Of a DNA stretch of 64,000 bases, positions 45,691 through 55,010 are shown piece after piece (positions within the stretch are counted from its first letter, which is position 1; the number at the start of each line of letters is the position of its first letter). The position numbers and the translations under genes are program-made. The stretch comes from Dyella dinghuensis (lineage in GTDB: Bacteria > Pseudomonadota > Gammaproteobacteria > Xanthomonadales > Rhodanobacteraceae): contig NZ_RYZR01000002.1 in assembly GCF_003977615.1 (NCBI RefSeq), forward strand, positions 1,214 through 65,213, read 5' to 3'. The notes under the pieces are model-generated. The model saw nothing but the letters and a program-made list of their open reading frames with translations. It made no database searches and was not told the origin of the DNA.

Positions 45691-45955
45691 GAGCCAGTCC
45701 CACGCATTGAAGTAGTCCGCGCCGGAACTGTTTGCTCGCAGGGCAAGGAAGAACGAGGGCGTGTATGTCGATACACAACCGAGTGATGACGCAGCACTGC
45801 GAGCAAACAGTTCCGGCCCGTAGGGTTGAGACGGTGTGGCCGCCATGCGGCAGCGCGCGGCTTGACCTGACAGCCAGTCAGGCGCTGCGCCACGCGCTAC
45901 CACCTGACGGCCACACCGCCTCAACGCGGACCACTTCAATGCGTGGGACTGGCTC
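45691..45955. repeat. 265-bp element of nested inverted repeats (possible MITE or structured DNA/RNA element)
   Basis: The outer arms 45691-45721 and 45925-45955 pair over 31 bases with one mismatch; the outermost 23 bases are perfect (GAGCCAGTCCCACGCATTG is the start). Inside are two independent stems. Arms 45722-45741 and 45797-45816 form a perfect 20-bp pair around a loop with its own GTGTAT/ATACAC hairpin. Arms 45826-45842 and 45908-45924 form a 17-bp pair with one mismatch and contain further CCTGA/TCAGG pairing. The whole folds as a three-way, cloverleaf-like structure. No target-site duplication or transposase was seen. Confidence 0.85.
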
Positions 45956-46227
45956 TCGCCACGGAATTGATAGGCGTTCTTCATGCGTTGCCAACGGCGA
46001 TGGATATCGCTGCGCACGCTTGCAGTTTTGAGGGTGTCGGTGTGTGTGAACCAGAATGTTCAAAGCGGTCGACCGATGATGAAAACGTTATCGACCCAAC
46101 GACGGTCTCCGACCGCGAAGTAGATGCTTTACTCACGAATCTGCCGTCAGCACACGATGTCTGCATCGTGCACCCGGCGGCGGGCGCTGTCAGCTCGAGC
46201 AATCGTGTACGTGCATGGAGACATCGT

Positions 46228-47028
46228 ATGAGTGACCCAGCAAAGCGGGCGCGCCGCGCTGCGCGCGTGATTCGGCATATTCGCTTCGTGTATTTCGCGA
46301 ATGTCGATGACGACAGTCTGTTTGCCGATTATCACCACGAGCTGGTCACGGCCGAAGTATTGATGGATCGCGTGCTCGCGGCGCGTGCGGCAGGCATGAA
46401 GGCGGTGCATCCGACCTTGACCAACGACGCCGAAGAACAGCTGTTCGTGCGTCCTTTGCGTGGCAGCTTTACGCAGGTGACGCCTGAATACATTCGTTGG
46501 TACGGCCGCGACGGCATCCGCCGCGAGTTGCCGATGGTGCGCGAAGATCTCGCGATCGAACTGATGGGCGAATACGCGTATACGTATAGCCATGCCATGG
46601 ATATCGCCACGAACAATTCCGGCGCTTTGTCGCGTAACGATCAGGCGTGGTTGATTGCGCGATCGCGTGCGCCGATTTCGTGCCGTCCATTGCATGCCAC
46701 GGAATTTCGTCAGCTGATCAAGGCGATCGAAGCGGCGCATAAGGTGCCCTACGGCGATTCCACGGTGGTGCAGGCGAACATCGAAATCGCGCGTCGTGCA
46801 GCCGCTACGCTTGGTGCGGTGATGGACGAATACGTGGAAGTGCCTTTCCACACACCGGCACTCACGGAAGCGTTTGCCGAGTTTCATCGGGCGCATCTTC
46901 AGCGCGTGGCGGATGCATCGCGCATCGCCAGTCTTTTGCCGTTGCCGATCAATGGCATGCTTGGTTGGTTCACCGCCAAGCGCGCGCGTATTTACGCCGA
47001 AGTGCAGGCGCGTCTCGCCTCGCGTTAA
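46228..47028 (+). CDS. Hypothetical protein, family not recognised
   Basis: This 266-residue protein starts MSDPAKRARRAARVIRHIRF. It is mostly helical and cytoplasmic with no signal peptide. It contains YFANVDDDSLFADYHHELVT and a Tyr-rich patch (LMGEYAYTYSHAMDIATNNS), and ends PLPINGMLGWFTAKRARIY. The ATG at 46228 follows GGAG with eight-base spacing. The frame is open further upstream into the inverted-repeat element, so a longer product cannot be excluded, but that part has poor composition. No motif gives a function. Confidence 0.65.
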   Translation: MSDPAKRARRAARVIRHIRFVYFANVDDDSLFADYHHELVTAEVLMDRVLAARAAGMKAVHPTLTNDAEEQLFVRPLRGSFTQVTPEYIRWYGRDGIRRELPMVREDLAIELMGEYAYTYSHAMDIATNNSGALSRNDQAWLIARSRAPISCRPLHATEFRQLIKAIEAAHKVPYGDSTVVQANIEIARRAAATLGAVMDEYVEVPFHTPALTEAFAEFHRAHLQRVADASRIASLLPLPINGMLGWFTAKRARIYAEVQARLASR

Positions 47029-47036
47029 GCCGTCAT

Positions 47037-47056
47037 CCTCTCCCTGCGGGGAGAGG
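47037..47056 (+). terminator. Perfect 8-bp hairpin after the hypothetical gene
   Basis: CCTCTCCC and GGGAGAGG enclose a TGCG-type loop nine bases after the stop. No T-run follows. It resembles the hairpins in the repeat before hflK, so it may be a solitary REP-like unit. Confidence 0.5.
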
Positions 47057-47162
47057 AGTTCAGCATTGTCATATTGCGCTGCACGAATCGATTTGCGGCG
47101 ATTTTTTGCGCCTGCCGCTCGAAACACGCCCTGAGTAGGCGCCCCCTGAAATTGTGACAATT

Positions 47163-47187
47163 CGCAGCATGTGCAAAGCATGTTGCG
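47163..47187. promoter_or_regulatory. Inverted repeat upstream of the formate/molybdenum locus
   Basis: CGCAGCATG (47163-47171) and CATGTTGCG (47179-47187) form a nine-base dyad with one mismatch and a seven-base spacer. It lies 117 bases before the OFA transporter start and is a candidate operator for the formate operon. Confidence 0.45.
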
Positions 47188-47303
47188 CAGCACTACACCT
47201 TGCCTGCCTGCGCATAAGCGGTTGCCCTGCGCTTAGGCTACAGTCATACGCGTCACCGTAGCGATGCTGCAGTTGTACCGTGCTCATTCAAGGGGAGAGG
47301 TCC

Positions 47304-48947
47304 ATGACTGTTGTGCCTGAAGCTGTACCGGCGTCCGGAGGATCGATGCCAGGATTGTTGGCGAGGGAACGCACCATTGCAGGACCGCGCTTCAATCGTT
47401 GGCTTGTGCCACCTGCTGCTTTGGCCATCCATTTGTGCATCGGCATGGCGTACGGTTTTTCGGTGTTCTGGCTGCCGATGAGCAAGCTCGTGCCGGGTGC
47501 GCCAAGCTGTGAAGCACTCGGTTTCTTCGGACAGTTGTTCGCGACGTCGTGCAACTGGACGGTTCCCGCCGTTACTCATATTTTCGAAACCTTTATCGCC
47601 ATGCTCGGCATTTCAGCCGCGATCTGGGGCGGTTGGCTGGAGCGCGCCGGGCCTCGTAAAGCGGGCTTTATAGCGGCGTTGTGTTGGGGCGGTGGGCTGG
47701 TGATCGGCGGCATCGGCGTGTCGATGCATCAGCTGTGGCTTACCTTCCTGGGTTGCGGTGTTCTTGGCGGCGTGGGGCAGGGTTTGGGTTACATCACGCC
47801 CGTCTCGACGCTGATCAAATGGTTCCCCGATCGCCGCGGTCTGGCGACCGGTTTCGCGATCATGGGTTACGGCGGCGGCGCGATGATCGGGGCACCGATA
47901 GCGGTCGCCTTGATGTCCCATTTCGCCAGCGGCGACGTTCCTGGCGTGTCCCATACGCTCATTGCCATGGGCGTTCTGTATTTCATCGTGATGTCGCTGG
48001 GTGCGTTCGGATTCCGCGTGCCGCCCAACGGCTGGAAACCCCTTGGCTGGAATGCGCCGACGGCATCGTCCAAGCTGATTACGCAGCATCACGTGCATGT
48101 GAATGAGGCATGGAAAACGCCGCAGTTCTGGTTGATCTGGATCGTGCTGTGCATGAACGTGACCGCCGGCATTGGCGTGATCTCGATGGCAAGCCCGATG
48201 TTCCAGGATGTATTTGGCGGCCGCCTGCTTGGCCTTTCTTCCGACGTCACGCTAACGGTCGCGCAGAAAGCCGCGATTGCTGCATCGGCAGCCGGATTGG
48301 TCGGTTTGATCAGCCTGTTCAACAGCCTTGGGCGCATCTTCTGGGCGTCCAGTTCCGACTACCTCGGCCGCAAAGTTACGTACTTTGTGTTCTTCGTGCT
48401 CGGCATCGCGTTGTACTGCTCGTTGCCAACGCTGGGACACCTCGGGCTTGCTGCGATGTTTGTTATCGCGGTGTGTGTGATTCTGTCGATGTACGGCGGC
48501 GGATTCGCCACGGTGCCCGCTTACCTGGCGGACATTTTCGGTACACAAATGGTCGGCGCCATTCATGGGCGCCTGCTCACCGCGTGGTCGGTGGCGGGCG
48601 TTGCCGGACCGTTCCTGATCGCTGCCGTGCGTCAGGCGCAGCTTGATGCGGGTGTCGCGAAAAGCCTGGTTTACGACCGAACCTTGTACATCCTGGCGGG
48701 TCTGTTGTTTATCGGGCTGATCGCCAACTTGCTGGTCAAGCCTGTGAAGGAAGCGCACCATATGACACCTGAGGAGCTTGCACGCGAACGCGCGCTGCAG
48801 CATGAAGCGCCTCAAGTGACGGCAAGCGCAGCAGATGCCGCACGTGGCAGCTTCGGCGTGGTTGGCGTTATCGCGTGGGCGCTGGTCGGAATTCCCTTCC
48901 TGATTGGCGTTTGGATTGCTCTCAGCAAAGCCGCCGCCTTGTTCTGA
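47304..48947 (+). CDS. OFA-family MFS transporter (oxalate/formate antiporter type)
   Basis: This 547-residue inner-membrane protein has about 12 helices. It resembles the OFA group of MFS proteins by its N-terminal HLCIGMAYGFSVFWLPMSKL, GWLERAGPRKAG (motif A), GGVGQGLGYITPVSTLIKWF and PDRRGLATG, plus a long central loop. AGGGGAGAGG precedes the ATG. It directly precedes fdsG by 25 bases, so it should be cotranscribed with formate dehydrogenase and probably imports formate or exchanges oxalate/formate. The substrate is inferred from context; some OFA relatives carry other monocarboxylates. Confidence 0.88.
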   Translation: MTVVPEAVPASGGSMPGLLARERTIAGPRFNRWLVPPAALAIHLCIGMAYGFSVFWLPMSKLVPGAPSCEALGFFGQLFATSCNWTVPAVTHIFETFIAMLGISAAIWGGWLERAGPRKAGFIAALCWGGGLVIGGIGVSMHQLWLTFLGCGVLGGVGQGLGYITPVSTLIKWFPDRRGLATGFAIMGYGGGAMIGAPIAVALMSHFASGDVPGVSHTLIAMGVLYFIVMSLGAFGFRVPPNGWKPLGWNAPTASSKLITQHHVHVNEAWKTPQFWLIWIVLCMNVTAGIGVISMASPMFQDVFGGRLLGLSSDVTLTVAQKAAIAASAAGLVGLISLFNSLGRIFWASSSDYLGRKVTYFVFFVLGIALYCSLPTLGHLGLAAMFVIAVCVILSMYGGGFATVPAYLADIFGTQMVGAIHGRLLTAWSVAGVAGPFLIAAVRQAQLDAGVAKSLVYDRTLYILAGLLFIGLIANLLVKPVKEAHHMTPEELARERALQHEAPQVTASAADAARGSFGVVGVIAWALVGIPFLIGVWIALSKAAALF

Positions 48948-48971
48948 AGCTGAGTGTCTGAGGTTGAGTGA

Positions 48972-49472
48972 ATGAAATCCGTCAAGAACGTGTCGTCGTT
49001 GCCGCCGATCGACGAGAAAGTTCGCGACGCGGTACTCGGCGTAACGACCCGGCTGAAGGATCAGCCGGGTGCGCTGCTGCCCGTGCTGCATGGCATTCAA
49101 TCCGAACTCGGTTATGTGCCGGACGATGCAATTCCGCTTATTGCCCGCGAAATGAATCTTTCGCGTGCGGACGTGCATGGCGTGGTCTCGTTCTATCATT
49201 TTTTCCGCACACGCCCCGCAGGCAAACGCGTGATTTATCTGTGCCGTGCGGAATCGTGCCAGTCGATGGGCGCGGTGAAACTCGAGCAGCATGTCAAACA
49301 GCGTCTTGGTGTGGATTTTCACGAAACAACTCACGATGGCGCTTGGACGCTTGAGCCGGTGTACTGCCTGGGCAATTGCGCGTGCTCACCCGCAATCATG
49401 GTCGATGACGAATTGAAAGGCCGCGTCACACCCGAAAGCTTCGACGCATGGCTGCAGTCGGAGGCGCCATGA
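48972..49472 (+). CDS. fdsG: NAD-dependent formate dehydrogenase gamma subunit (NuoE-like)
   Basis: This 166-residue thioredoxin-like 2Fe-2S subunit is homologous to NuoE. The cluster cysteines are C91 and C96 ([10 protein letters not shown]) and C132 and C136 ([10 protein letters not shown]). It passes electrons within the diaphorase part of the soluble formate dehydrogenase. Its stop codon overlaps the fdsB start (ATGA). Confidence 0.94.
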   Translation: MKSVKNVSSLPPIDEKVRDAVLGVTTRLKDQPGALLPVLHGIQSELGYVPDDAIPLIAREMNLSRADVHGVVSFYHFFRTRPAGKRVIYLCRAESCQSMGAVKLEQHVKQRLGVDFHETTHDGAWTLEPVYCLGNCACSPAIMVDDELKGRVTPESFDAWLQSEAP

Positions 49473-51028
49473 GCATCACGGTCTACGTACCGCGTGATGC
49501 CAGTGCGCTCTCGCTGGGTGCGGAAGGCGTGGCGAAGGCTATCGCTTCCGAGGCGGCAAAACGCAACGCCGATGTGCGCGTTGTGCGCAACGGCTCGCGT
49601 GGGTTGTACTGGCTTGAACCGATGGTCGAAGTGGAAACGCCCGACGGTCGGGTCGCTTATGGTCCGGTGCAGGCAAACGATGTGGCAGGTCTGTTCGATG
49701 CCGACTTACTGCATGCGGGAAAACACAAGCTGTCCCTAGGTCCTACCGAAGACATTCCGTGGCTGAAGAGCCAGCAGCGCCTGACGTTTGTGCGTGTTGG
49801 TATTGTCGATCCCCGCAGTCTCGATGATTACCGTGCGCATGGCGGCTATCGCGGACTGGATGCGGCCTTGAAGATGGAGCCCGCCGCCATCGTACAGGCG
49901 GTCGCCGATTCCGGTTTGCGTGGCCGCGGTGGCGCTGCATTTCCCGCGGGCATCAAATGGAAGACGTGTCTCGATGCGTCCGCCGATCAAAAGTACATTG
50001 TCTGCAACGCTGACGAAGGCGATTCGGGAACGTTCGCCGATCGCATGATCATGGAAGGCGATCCGTTCGTGCTGATTGAAGGCATGACGATCGCTGGACT
50101 CGCTGTCGGTGCCACACACGGTTATATCTACCTGCGCGTCGAATATCCGCACGCCCAACGTGCGCTCGAAGCCGCGATCGGCGCAGCGCAAGCAGCCGGT
50201 TATCTCGGCGACAACCTCGGTGGCAGCGGCAAAACCTTCCATCTCGAAGTGCGCATGGCGGCCGGCGCGTACATTTGCGGCGAGGAGACCTCGCTGCTGG
50301 AAAGCCTGGAAGGCAAGCGCGGCCAAGTCCGATTCAAGCCGCCGTTGCCGGCCATCCAAGGCTTGTTCGGCAAGCCTACCGTCATCAATAACGTGATCAC
50401 GCTGGCCACAGTGCCGATCATTCTGGATCGCGGCGCCGCGTTCTATCGCGACTTCGGTACGGGCCGTTCGCGCGGTACGTTGCCGATACAGCTGGCGGGC
50501 AATATCAAACGTCCAGGCCTGGTCGAGCGCGCTTTCGGCGTCACGCTGCGCGAACTGATTGAAGGTTATGGCGGCGGCACGGCAAGCGGTCGTCCTGTGC
50601 GCGCTGTGCAGGTGGGTGGCCCGTTGGGTGCTTATATTCCGGTATCACGTCTCGATACACCCATCGACTATGAAGCGTTTGCCGCGATCAGTGGCATGGT
50701 AGGCCACGGCGGCGTGGTGGTATTCGACGACACCGTCGATATGGCGGCGCAGGCGCGCTTCGCGATGGAGTTCTGCGCGATCGAATCGTGCGGCAAGTGT
50801 ACGCCGTGCCGCGTCGGCTCCACGCGCGGTGTCGAAGTGATCGATCGCATGGTCGCGGGCAGTATCGCCGAGCGCGAGCGTAACGAAGTGCTGCTGCGCG
50901 ATCTCTGCCAGACCATGCTTGCCGGTTCGCTTTGCGCATTGGGTGGCATGGCGCCGTATCCGGTACTGAGCGCGCTCGATCACTTTTCCGAAGATTTCGC
51001 GGGAACGCCGCAGCGCGCGGCGTCCTGA
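49469..51028 (+). CDS. fdsB: NAD-dependent formate dehydrogenase beta subunit (NuoF-like)
   Basis: This 519-residue subunit reduces NAD+. The N-terminal 100 residues form a second thioredoxin-like fold, followed by the NuoF core with [16 protein letters not shown] (NADH site) and [14 protein letters not shown] (FMN site). The 4Fe-4S cluster is bound by C441, C444, C447 (CGKCTPCR) and C489. It forms the diaphorase with FdsG. The ATG at 49469 overlaps the fdsG stop, with GGAGGC before it. Confidence 0.95.
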   Translation: MSITVYVPRDASALSLGAEGVAKAIASEAAKRNADVRVVRNGSRGLYWLEPMVEVETPDGRVAYGPVQANDVAGLFDADLLHAGKHKLSLGPTEDIPWLKSQQRLTFVRVGIVDPRSLDDYRAHGGYRGLDAALKMEPAAIVQAVADSGLRGRGGAAFPAGIKWKTCLDASADQKYIVCNADEGDSGTFADRMIMEGDPFVLIEGMTIAGLAVGATHGYIYLRVEYPHAQRALEAAIGAAQAAGYLGDNLGGSGKTFHLEVRMAAGAYICGEETSLLESLEGKRGQVRFKPPLPAIQGLFGKPTVINNVITLATVPIILDRGAAFYRDFGTGRSRGTLPIQLAGNIKRPGLVERAFGVTLRELIEGYGGGTASGRPVRAVQVGGPLGAYIPVSRLDTPIDYEAFAAISGMVGHGGVVVFDDTVDMAAQARFAMEFCAIESCGKCTPCRVGSTRGVEVIDRMVAGSIAERERNEVLLRDLCQTMLAGSLCALGGMAPYPVLSALDHFSEDFAGTPQRAAS

Positions 51029-51042
51029 GGAGGTAAGACCCT

Positions 51043-53934
51043 ATGCTGTCCATCGTCGAAATCGATCGCGGCACACCGCTAGTCAAATCCGACAAGATGG
51101 TGGTGCTGGAGATCGACGGCCGCAACATCAGCGTGCCGGAAGGGACTTCTGTGATGCGTGCTGCATCGCAGGCGGGCATCAGCATTCCTAAACTTTGTGC
51201 GACAGACATGCTGGAAGCATTCGGTTCATGTCGCCTTTGCCTGGTCGAGATCGACGGTCGCAAAGGCTATCCTGCCTCGTGCACGACGCCCGTTACCGAA
51301 GGCATGAAAGTCAGCACGCAGACGCCGAAGCTGGCAGAGATCCGCCGAGGCGTAATGGAGTTGTATATATCCGATCATCCGCTGGATTGCCTGACGTGTC
51401 CGGCGAACGGGCATTGCGAATTGCAGGATATGGCTGGCGTAGTGGGCCTGCGCGAAGTGCGCTACGGCTACGACGGCGAGAATCATGTCTTCGCCAAAAC
51501 GAAGCAGGGCGAAACCAATCCCCACTTCGTTGCCAAAGACGAATCCAATCCGTACTTCACCTTCGATCCATCCAAGTGCATTGTCTGCTCGCGCTGCGTG
51601 CGCGCCTGCGATGAAGTGCAAGGTACTTTCGCGCTGACCATTCAGGGCCGCGGTTTCGAGTCGAAGGTCTCGGCGAGCCAGGACAATCGGTTTCTCGATT
51701 CGGAGTGTGTTTCCTGTGGAGCGTGTGTGCAGGCCTGTCCTACCGCCACGCTGTCGGAAAAATCGTTGATCGACCGCGGCCAAGCCGAACATAGTGTCGT
51801 CACCACCTGCGCCTACTGCGGTGTGGGTTGTAGCTTCCGCGCCGAAATGAAGGGTGAGGAAATTGTGCGCATGGTGCCGAACAAGGATGGCCATGCGAAT
51901 CATGGTCATTCGTGCGTCAAAGGGCGTTTTGCCATCGGCTACGCGACGCATCCGGATCGCATCAACACGCCGATGATCCGCAAGAAGATCAGCGATCCGT
52001 GGCGGATTGTCAGCTGGGACGAGGCGATTGCTTACGTAGCCAGCGAGTTCAAGCGTCTGCAATCGGCGTTCGGCAAATTCTCGGTCGGCGGTATTACCTC
52101 GTCGCGTTGCACGAACGAAGAAACCTATCTGGTGCAGAAGCTGGTGCGCGCCGGTTTTGGCAACAATAACGTGGATACGTGTGCGCGTGTGTGTCATTCG
52201 CCCACTGGCTACGGTTTGAAAGCGACACTGGGCGAATCGGCAGGTACGCAGGATTTCGATTCCATCGAGCAAACCGATGTCGTGCTGGTGATCGGTGCCA
52301 ATCCCACCGATGCTCATCCGGTCTTTGGCTCGCAGATGAAGCAGCGCCTGCGTGCTGGCGCGAAGCTGATTGTTGTCGATCCGCGCCGCATCGATCTGGT
52401 GCGCACGCCTCACATCATGGCCGACTACCATCTCAAACTGAGGCCCGGTACCAACGTGGCGCTGCTCAACACACTGGCGCATGTGATTGTCACGGAAGGT
52501 CTGGTCGACGAAGCGTTCGTCGCCGCGCGTTGCGAGCCCGAAGCCTTCAACAAATGGCGAACGTTCGTTGCGCAGGACAAATACAGCCCGGAAAACATGG
52601 AAGCCGAGACCGGCGTTCCAGCTGCCAGTGTGCGCGCAGCGGCGCGTCTGTATGCGACGGGCGGCAACGCAGCGATCTATTACGGCCTTGGTGTCACCGA
52701 GCACTCGCAGGGTTCGACGGCGGTGATGGGGATCGCCAACCTGGCCATGGCCACCGGTAACATCGGCCGCGAAGGCGTGGGCGTGAATCCGTTGCGCGGA
52801 CAGAACAACGTGCAGGGCTCGTGCGACATGGGGTCTTTCCCGCATGAATTCCCAGGTTATCGCCACGTTGGCGATGCTGCAGTCCGGGGTTCATTCGAAG
52901 CGGCGTGGGGTGTGCCTCTGCACGATGAGCCGGGCCTGCGCATTCCCAACATGTTTGAAGCAGCCATCGATGGAAGCTTCAGGGGGCTCTACATCGAAGG
53001 CGAGGACATCGCGCAATCCGATCCCAACACGCAGCACGTTACCGCTGCCTTGCAGGCGATGGAATGCGTGGTCGTGCAGGATTTGTTCCTCAATGAAACG
53101 GCGAAGTTTGCGCATGTCTTCCTGCCTGGCTGTTCGTTCCTGGAGAAGGACGGCACCTTCACCAATGCCGAACGCCGCATTTCGCGCGTGCGCAAAGTGA
53201 TGGAACCGAAGGCCGGCTATGCCGATTGGGAAGTGACCCAGCTGCTGGCGAATGCGATGGGTTACCCGATGCAGTACAAGCATCCGTCGGAGATCATGGA
53301 TGAAATTGCGCGGCTGACACCGACGTTCCACGGCGTGAGCTTCGAAAAAATCGACCAGCTGGGTTCCATCCAGTGGCCCTGCAATGAAGAACATCCCAAC
53401 GGCACACCGGTCATGCATGTGGACGAGTTTGTGCGTGGCAAGGGCCGTTTCATGTTGACCGAGTACGTACCGACCTCGGAAAAGGTCAACGCGGTGCATC
53501 CGCTGATTCTCACCACCGGCCGCATCCTGAGTCAGTACAACGTGGGCGCGCAGACGCGCCGCACGGCGAATGTGATGTGGCACGACGAAGACCGTCTGGA
53601 AATTCATCCGCACGATGCAGAAGAGCGTGGCATCAAGGATGAAGACTGGGCCGGCGTGGAAAGCCGTGCAGGTCAAACCGTGCTGCGCGCACGCATCTCC
53701 GAACGCATGCAGCCGGGCGTGGTGTACACGACCTTCCACTTCCCCGGGTCGGGTGCCAACGTCATCACCACCGAAAATTCCGACTGGGCGACCAATTGTC
53801 CGGAATACAAGGTCACAGCCGTGCAGGTGACGCGCGTGAACCAGCCTTCGGAATGGCAGAAGCGCTATCAGGCGTTCTCCGAAGAACAGCAATCGTTGCT
53901 GGAGCAATCGCTGGATGCCGCCGAAACACCCTGA
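51043..53934 (+). CDS. fdsA: NAD-dependent formate dehydrogenase alpha subunit (molybdenum, bis-MGD)
   Basis: This 963-residue catalytic subunit oxidises formate to CO2. Its NuoG-like N-terminus carries a 2Fe-2S site (CATDMLEAFGSCRLC and a later Cys), a His-Cys3 4Fe-4S site (HPLDCLTCPANGHC), two ferredoxin-type clusters (CIVCSRCVRACDEV, CVSCGACVQACPT) and the FDH-proximal cluster (CAYCGVGCSF). The molybdenum ligand is Cys384 in TCARVCHSPTGYG, so this is a cysteine, not selenocysteine, enzyme. The C-terminus is the molydopterin-dinucleotide-binding domain. GGAGG precedes the start by 10 bases. fdhD overlaps its 3' end. Confidence 0.97.
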   Translation: MLSIVEIDRGTPLVKSDKMVVLEIDGRNISVPEGTSVMRAASQAGISIPKLCATDMLEAFGSCRLCLVEIDGRKGYPASCTTPVTEGMKVSTQTPKLAEIRRGVMELYISDHPLDCLTCPANGHCELQDMAGVVGLREVRYGYDGENHVFAKTKQGETNPHFVAKDESNPYFTFDPSKCIVCSRCVRACDEVQGTFALTIQGRGFESKVSASQDNRFLDSECVSCGACVQACPTATLSEKSLIDRGQAEHSVVTTCAYCGVGCSFRAEMKGEEIVRMVPNKDGHANHGHSCVKGRFAIGYATHPDRINTPMIRKKISDPWRIVSWDEAIAYVASEFKRLQSAFGKFSVGGITSSRCTNEETYLVQKLVRAGFGNNNVDTCARVCHSPTGYGLKATLGESAGTQDFDSIEQTDVVLVIGANPTDAHPVFGSQMKQRLRAGAKLIVVDPRRIDLVRTPHIMADYHLKLRPGTNVALLNTLAHVIVTEGLVDEAFVAARCEPEAFNKWRTFVAQDKYSPENMEAETGVPAASVRAAARLYATGGNAAIYYGLGVTEHSQGSTAVMGIANLAMATGNIGREGVGVNPLRGQNNVQGSCDMGSFPHEFPGYRHVGDAAVRGSFEAAWGVPLHDEPGLRIPNMFEAAIDGSFRGLYIEGEDIAQSDPNTQHVTAALQAMECVVVQDLFLNETAKFAHVFLPGCSFLEKDGTFTNAERRISRVRKVMEPKAGYADWEVTQLLANAMGYPMQYKHPSEIMDEIARLTPTFHGVSFEKIDQLGSIQWPCNEEHPNGTPVMHVDEFVRGKGRFMLTEYVPTSEKVNAVHPLILTTGRILSQYNVGAQTRRTANVMWHDEDRLEIHPHDAEERGIKDEDWAGVESRAGQTVLRARISERMQPGVVYTTFHFPGSGANVITTENSDWATNCPEYKVTAVQVTRVNQPSEWQKRYQAFSEEQQSLLEQSLDAAETP

Positions 53935-54766
53935 AACGCCGCCGATCGGCAAGGGCTATGTGACGCGCCGCGTTGATCGCTATCGTCGCGGCGAACATGA
54001 GCACACGAACGATGCAATCACCGAAGAAGTGCCGGTCGCGATGATCTACAACGACGTGCCGTTCGCCGTGATGATGGTGACGCCGCTCGATCTTGAAGAT
54101 TTTGCGCTGGGTTTCTCGCTGAGCGAAGGTTTGATTGCAAGGCAGGACGAGTTGCAAAGCATCGAGGTGCGCCCGCAGCTCGAAGGTGTCGAGATCATCA
54201 TGCGCGTGTCGACGACGACTGTAGAAGATCGCGCGGGACAGCAGGGTGAACGTTTGTTGCCGGGCCGCAGCGGCTGTGGGCTGTGCGGTGCACGCATGCT
54301 TGAAGATGCCGTGCGTCACCCTAAACCGGTGGGCCGCGGTCCGACCATCGACGCTGTCGCGCTTGAGCGAGCGCTTGATTCGCTGCGCAATGCGCAACCG
54401 GTGAACGCAGAAACAGGCTCAGTACACGCGGCCGCATGGGTCGATGAGAACGGCAAGATCGCGATGGTTCGCGAAGATGTCGGCCGGCACAACGCGCTCG
54501 ATAAATTGATCGGCGCCATGGTGAAAGCGAACTTGGATACCGAAGCTGGATTCCTGGTCGTCACCAGCCGCGCGAGTTACGAGATGGTGACCAAGGCGGC
54601 CAGCGCTGGTATCACGTTGATGGCAGCCATTTCGGCGCCGACGGCATTGGCGATTCATCTGGCCGAGAGCACCGGTCTGACGCTGGTCGGTTTCGCACGC
54701 CCCGGCAGCTACGTTGTCTACACTCACCCGCAGCGATTGCGACACGCTGCCGGAGCGCATGCATGA
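53915..54766 (+). CDS. fdhD: Formate dehydrogenase accessory sulfurtransferase FdhD
   Basis: FdhD transfers sulfur from a cysteine desulfurase to bis-MGD before insertion into FdsA; without it the enzyme is inactive. The 283-residue protein has the catalytic pair C121 and C124 (GCGLCG), at the same residue numbers as in E. coli, and VREDVGRHNALDKLIG and LVVTSRASYEMVTKAA. It overlaps the end of fdsA by 20 bases and its stop overlaps the fdsD start, so all are translationally coupled. Confidence 0.96.
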   Translation: MPPKHPETPPIGKGYVTRRVDRYRRGEHEHTNDAITEEVPVAMIYNDVPFAVMMVTPLDLEDFALGFSLSEGLIARQDELQSIEVRPQLEGVEIIMRVSTTTVEDRAGQQGERLLPGRSGCGLCGARMLEDAVRHPKPVGRGPTIDAVALERALDSLRNAQPVNAETGSVHAAAWVDENGKIAMVREDVGRHNALDKLIGAMVKANLDTEAGFLVVTSRASYEMVTKAASAGITLMAAISAPTALAIHLAESTGLTLVGFARPGSYVVYTHPQRLRHAAGAHA

Positions 54767-55008
54767 ACATCGAACGTCTCGTTACCATGGCGAACGACAT
54801 CAGCCACTACTTCGCCGCGGACCCGGACCACGCAGCGGGCGCTGCCAGCATTGCCGATCATCTGAAGCGATTCTGGGAGCCCGGCATGCGCAAGCAGATC
54901 GTGGCGCATCTGGCGGCAGGCGGCGAAGGTCTTGAGCCGTTGGCGAAGTTGGGCGTCGAGCGGCTTGCCGAGCTGGACCGCAAGAGCGCTCAGGCGACTC
55001 ACTCTTGA
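54763..55008 (+). CDS. fdsD: Formate dehydrogenase delta subunit
   Basis: This 81-residue helical protein (MNIERLVTMANDISHYFA, IADHLKRFWEPGMRKQIVAHL) matches the FdsD family, a small subunit or assembly factor of soluble formate dehydrogenases. It closes the fds operon. Its stop is only two bases from the stop of the convergent modC. Confidence 0.93.
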   Translation: MNIERLVTMANDISHYFAADPDHAAGAASIADHLKRFWEPGMRKQIVAHLAAGGEGLEPLAKLGVERLAELDRKSAQATHS

Positions 55009-55010
55009 TC

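Noticed and set aside
45479-45715. 78-codon plus-strand frame across the candidate RNA and left repeat arm
   Set aside because: No good ribosome binding site, and its end simply reads the inverted-repeat arm. Not excluded as a repeated-element peptide.
45487-46017. 176-codon minus-strand frame over the inverted-repeat element
   Set aside because: It reads through the palindromic arms, and its composition is typical of repeats; no family recognised.
47188-47215. Possible sigma-54 promoter before the OFA transporter gene
   Set aside because: An AGCAC...TTGC pair exists, but the spacing is one base too long and the invariant GG is missing.
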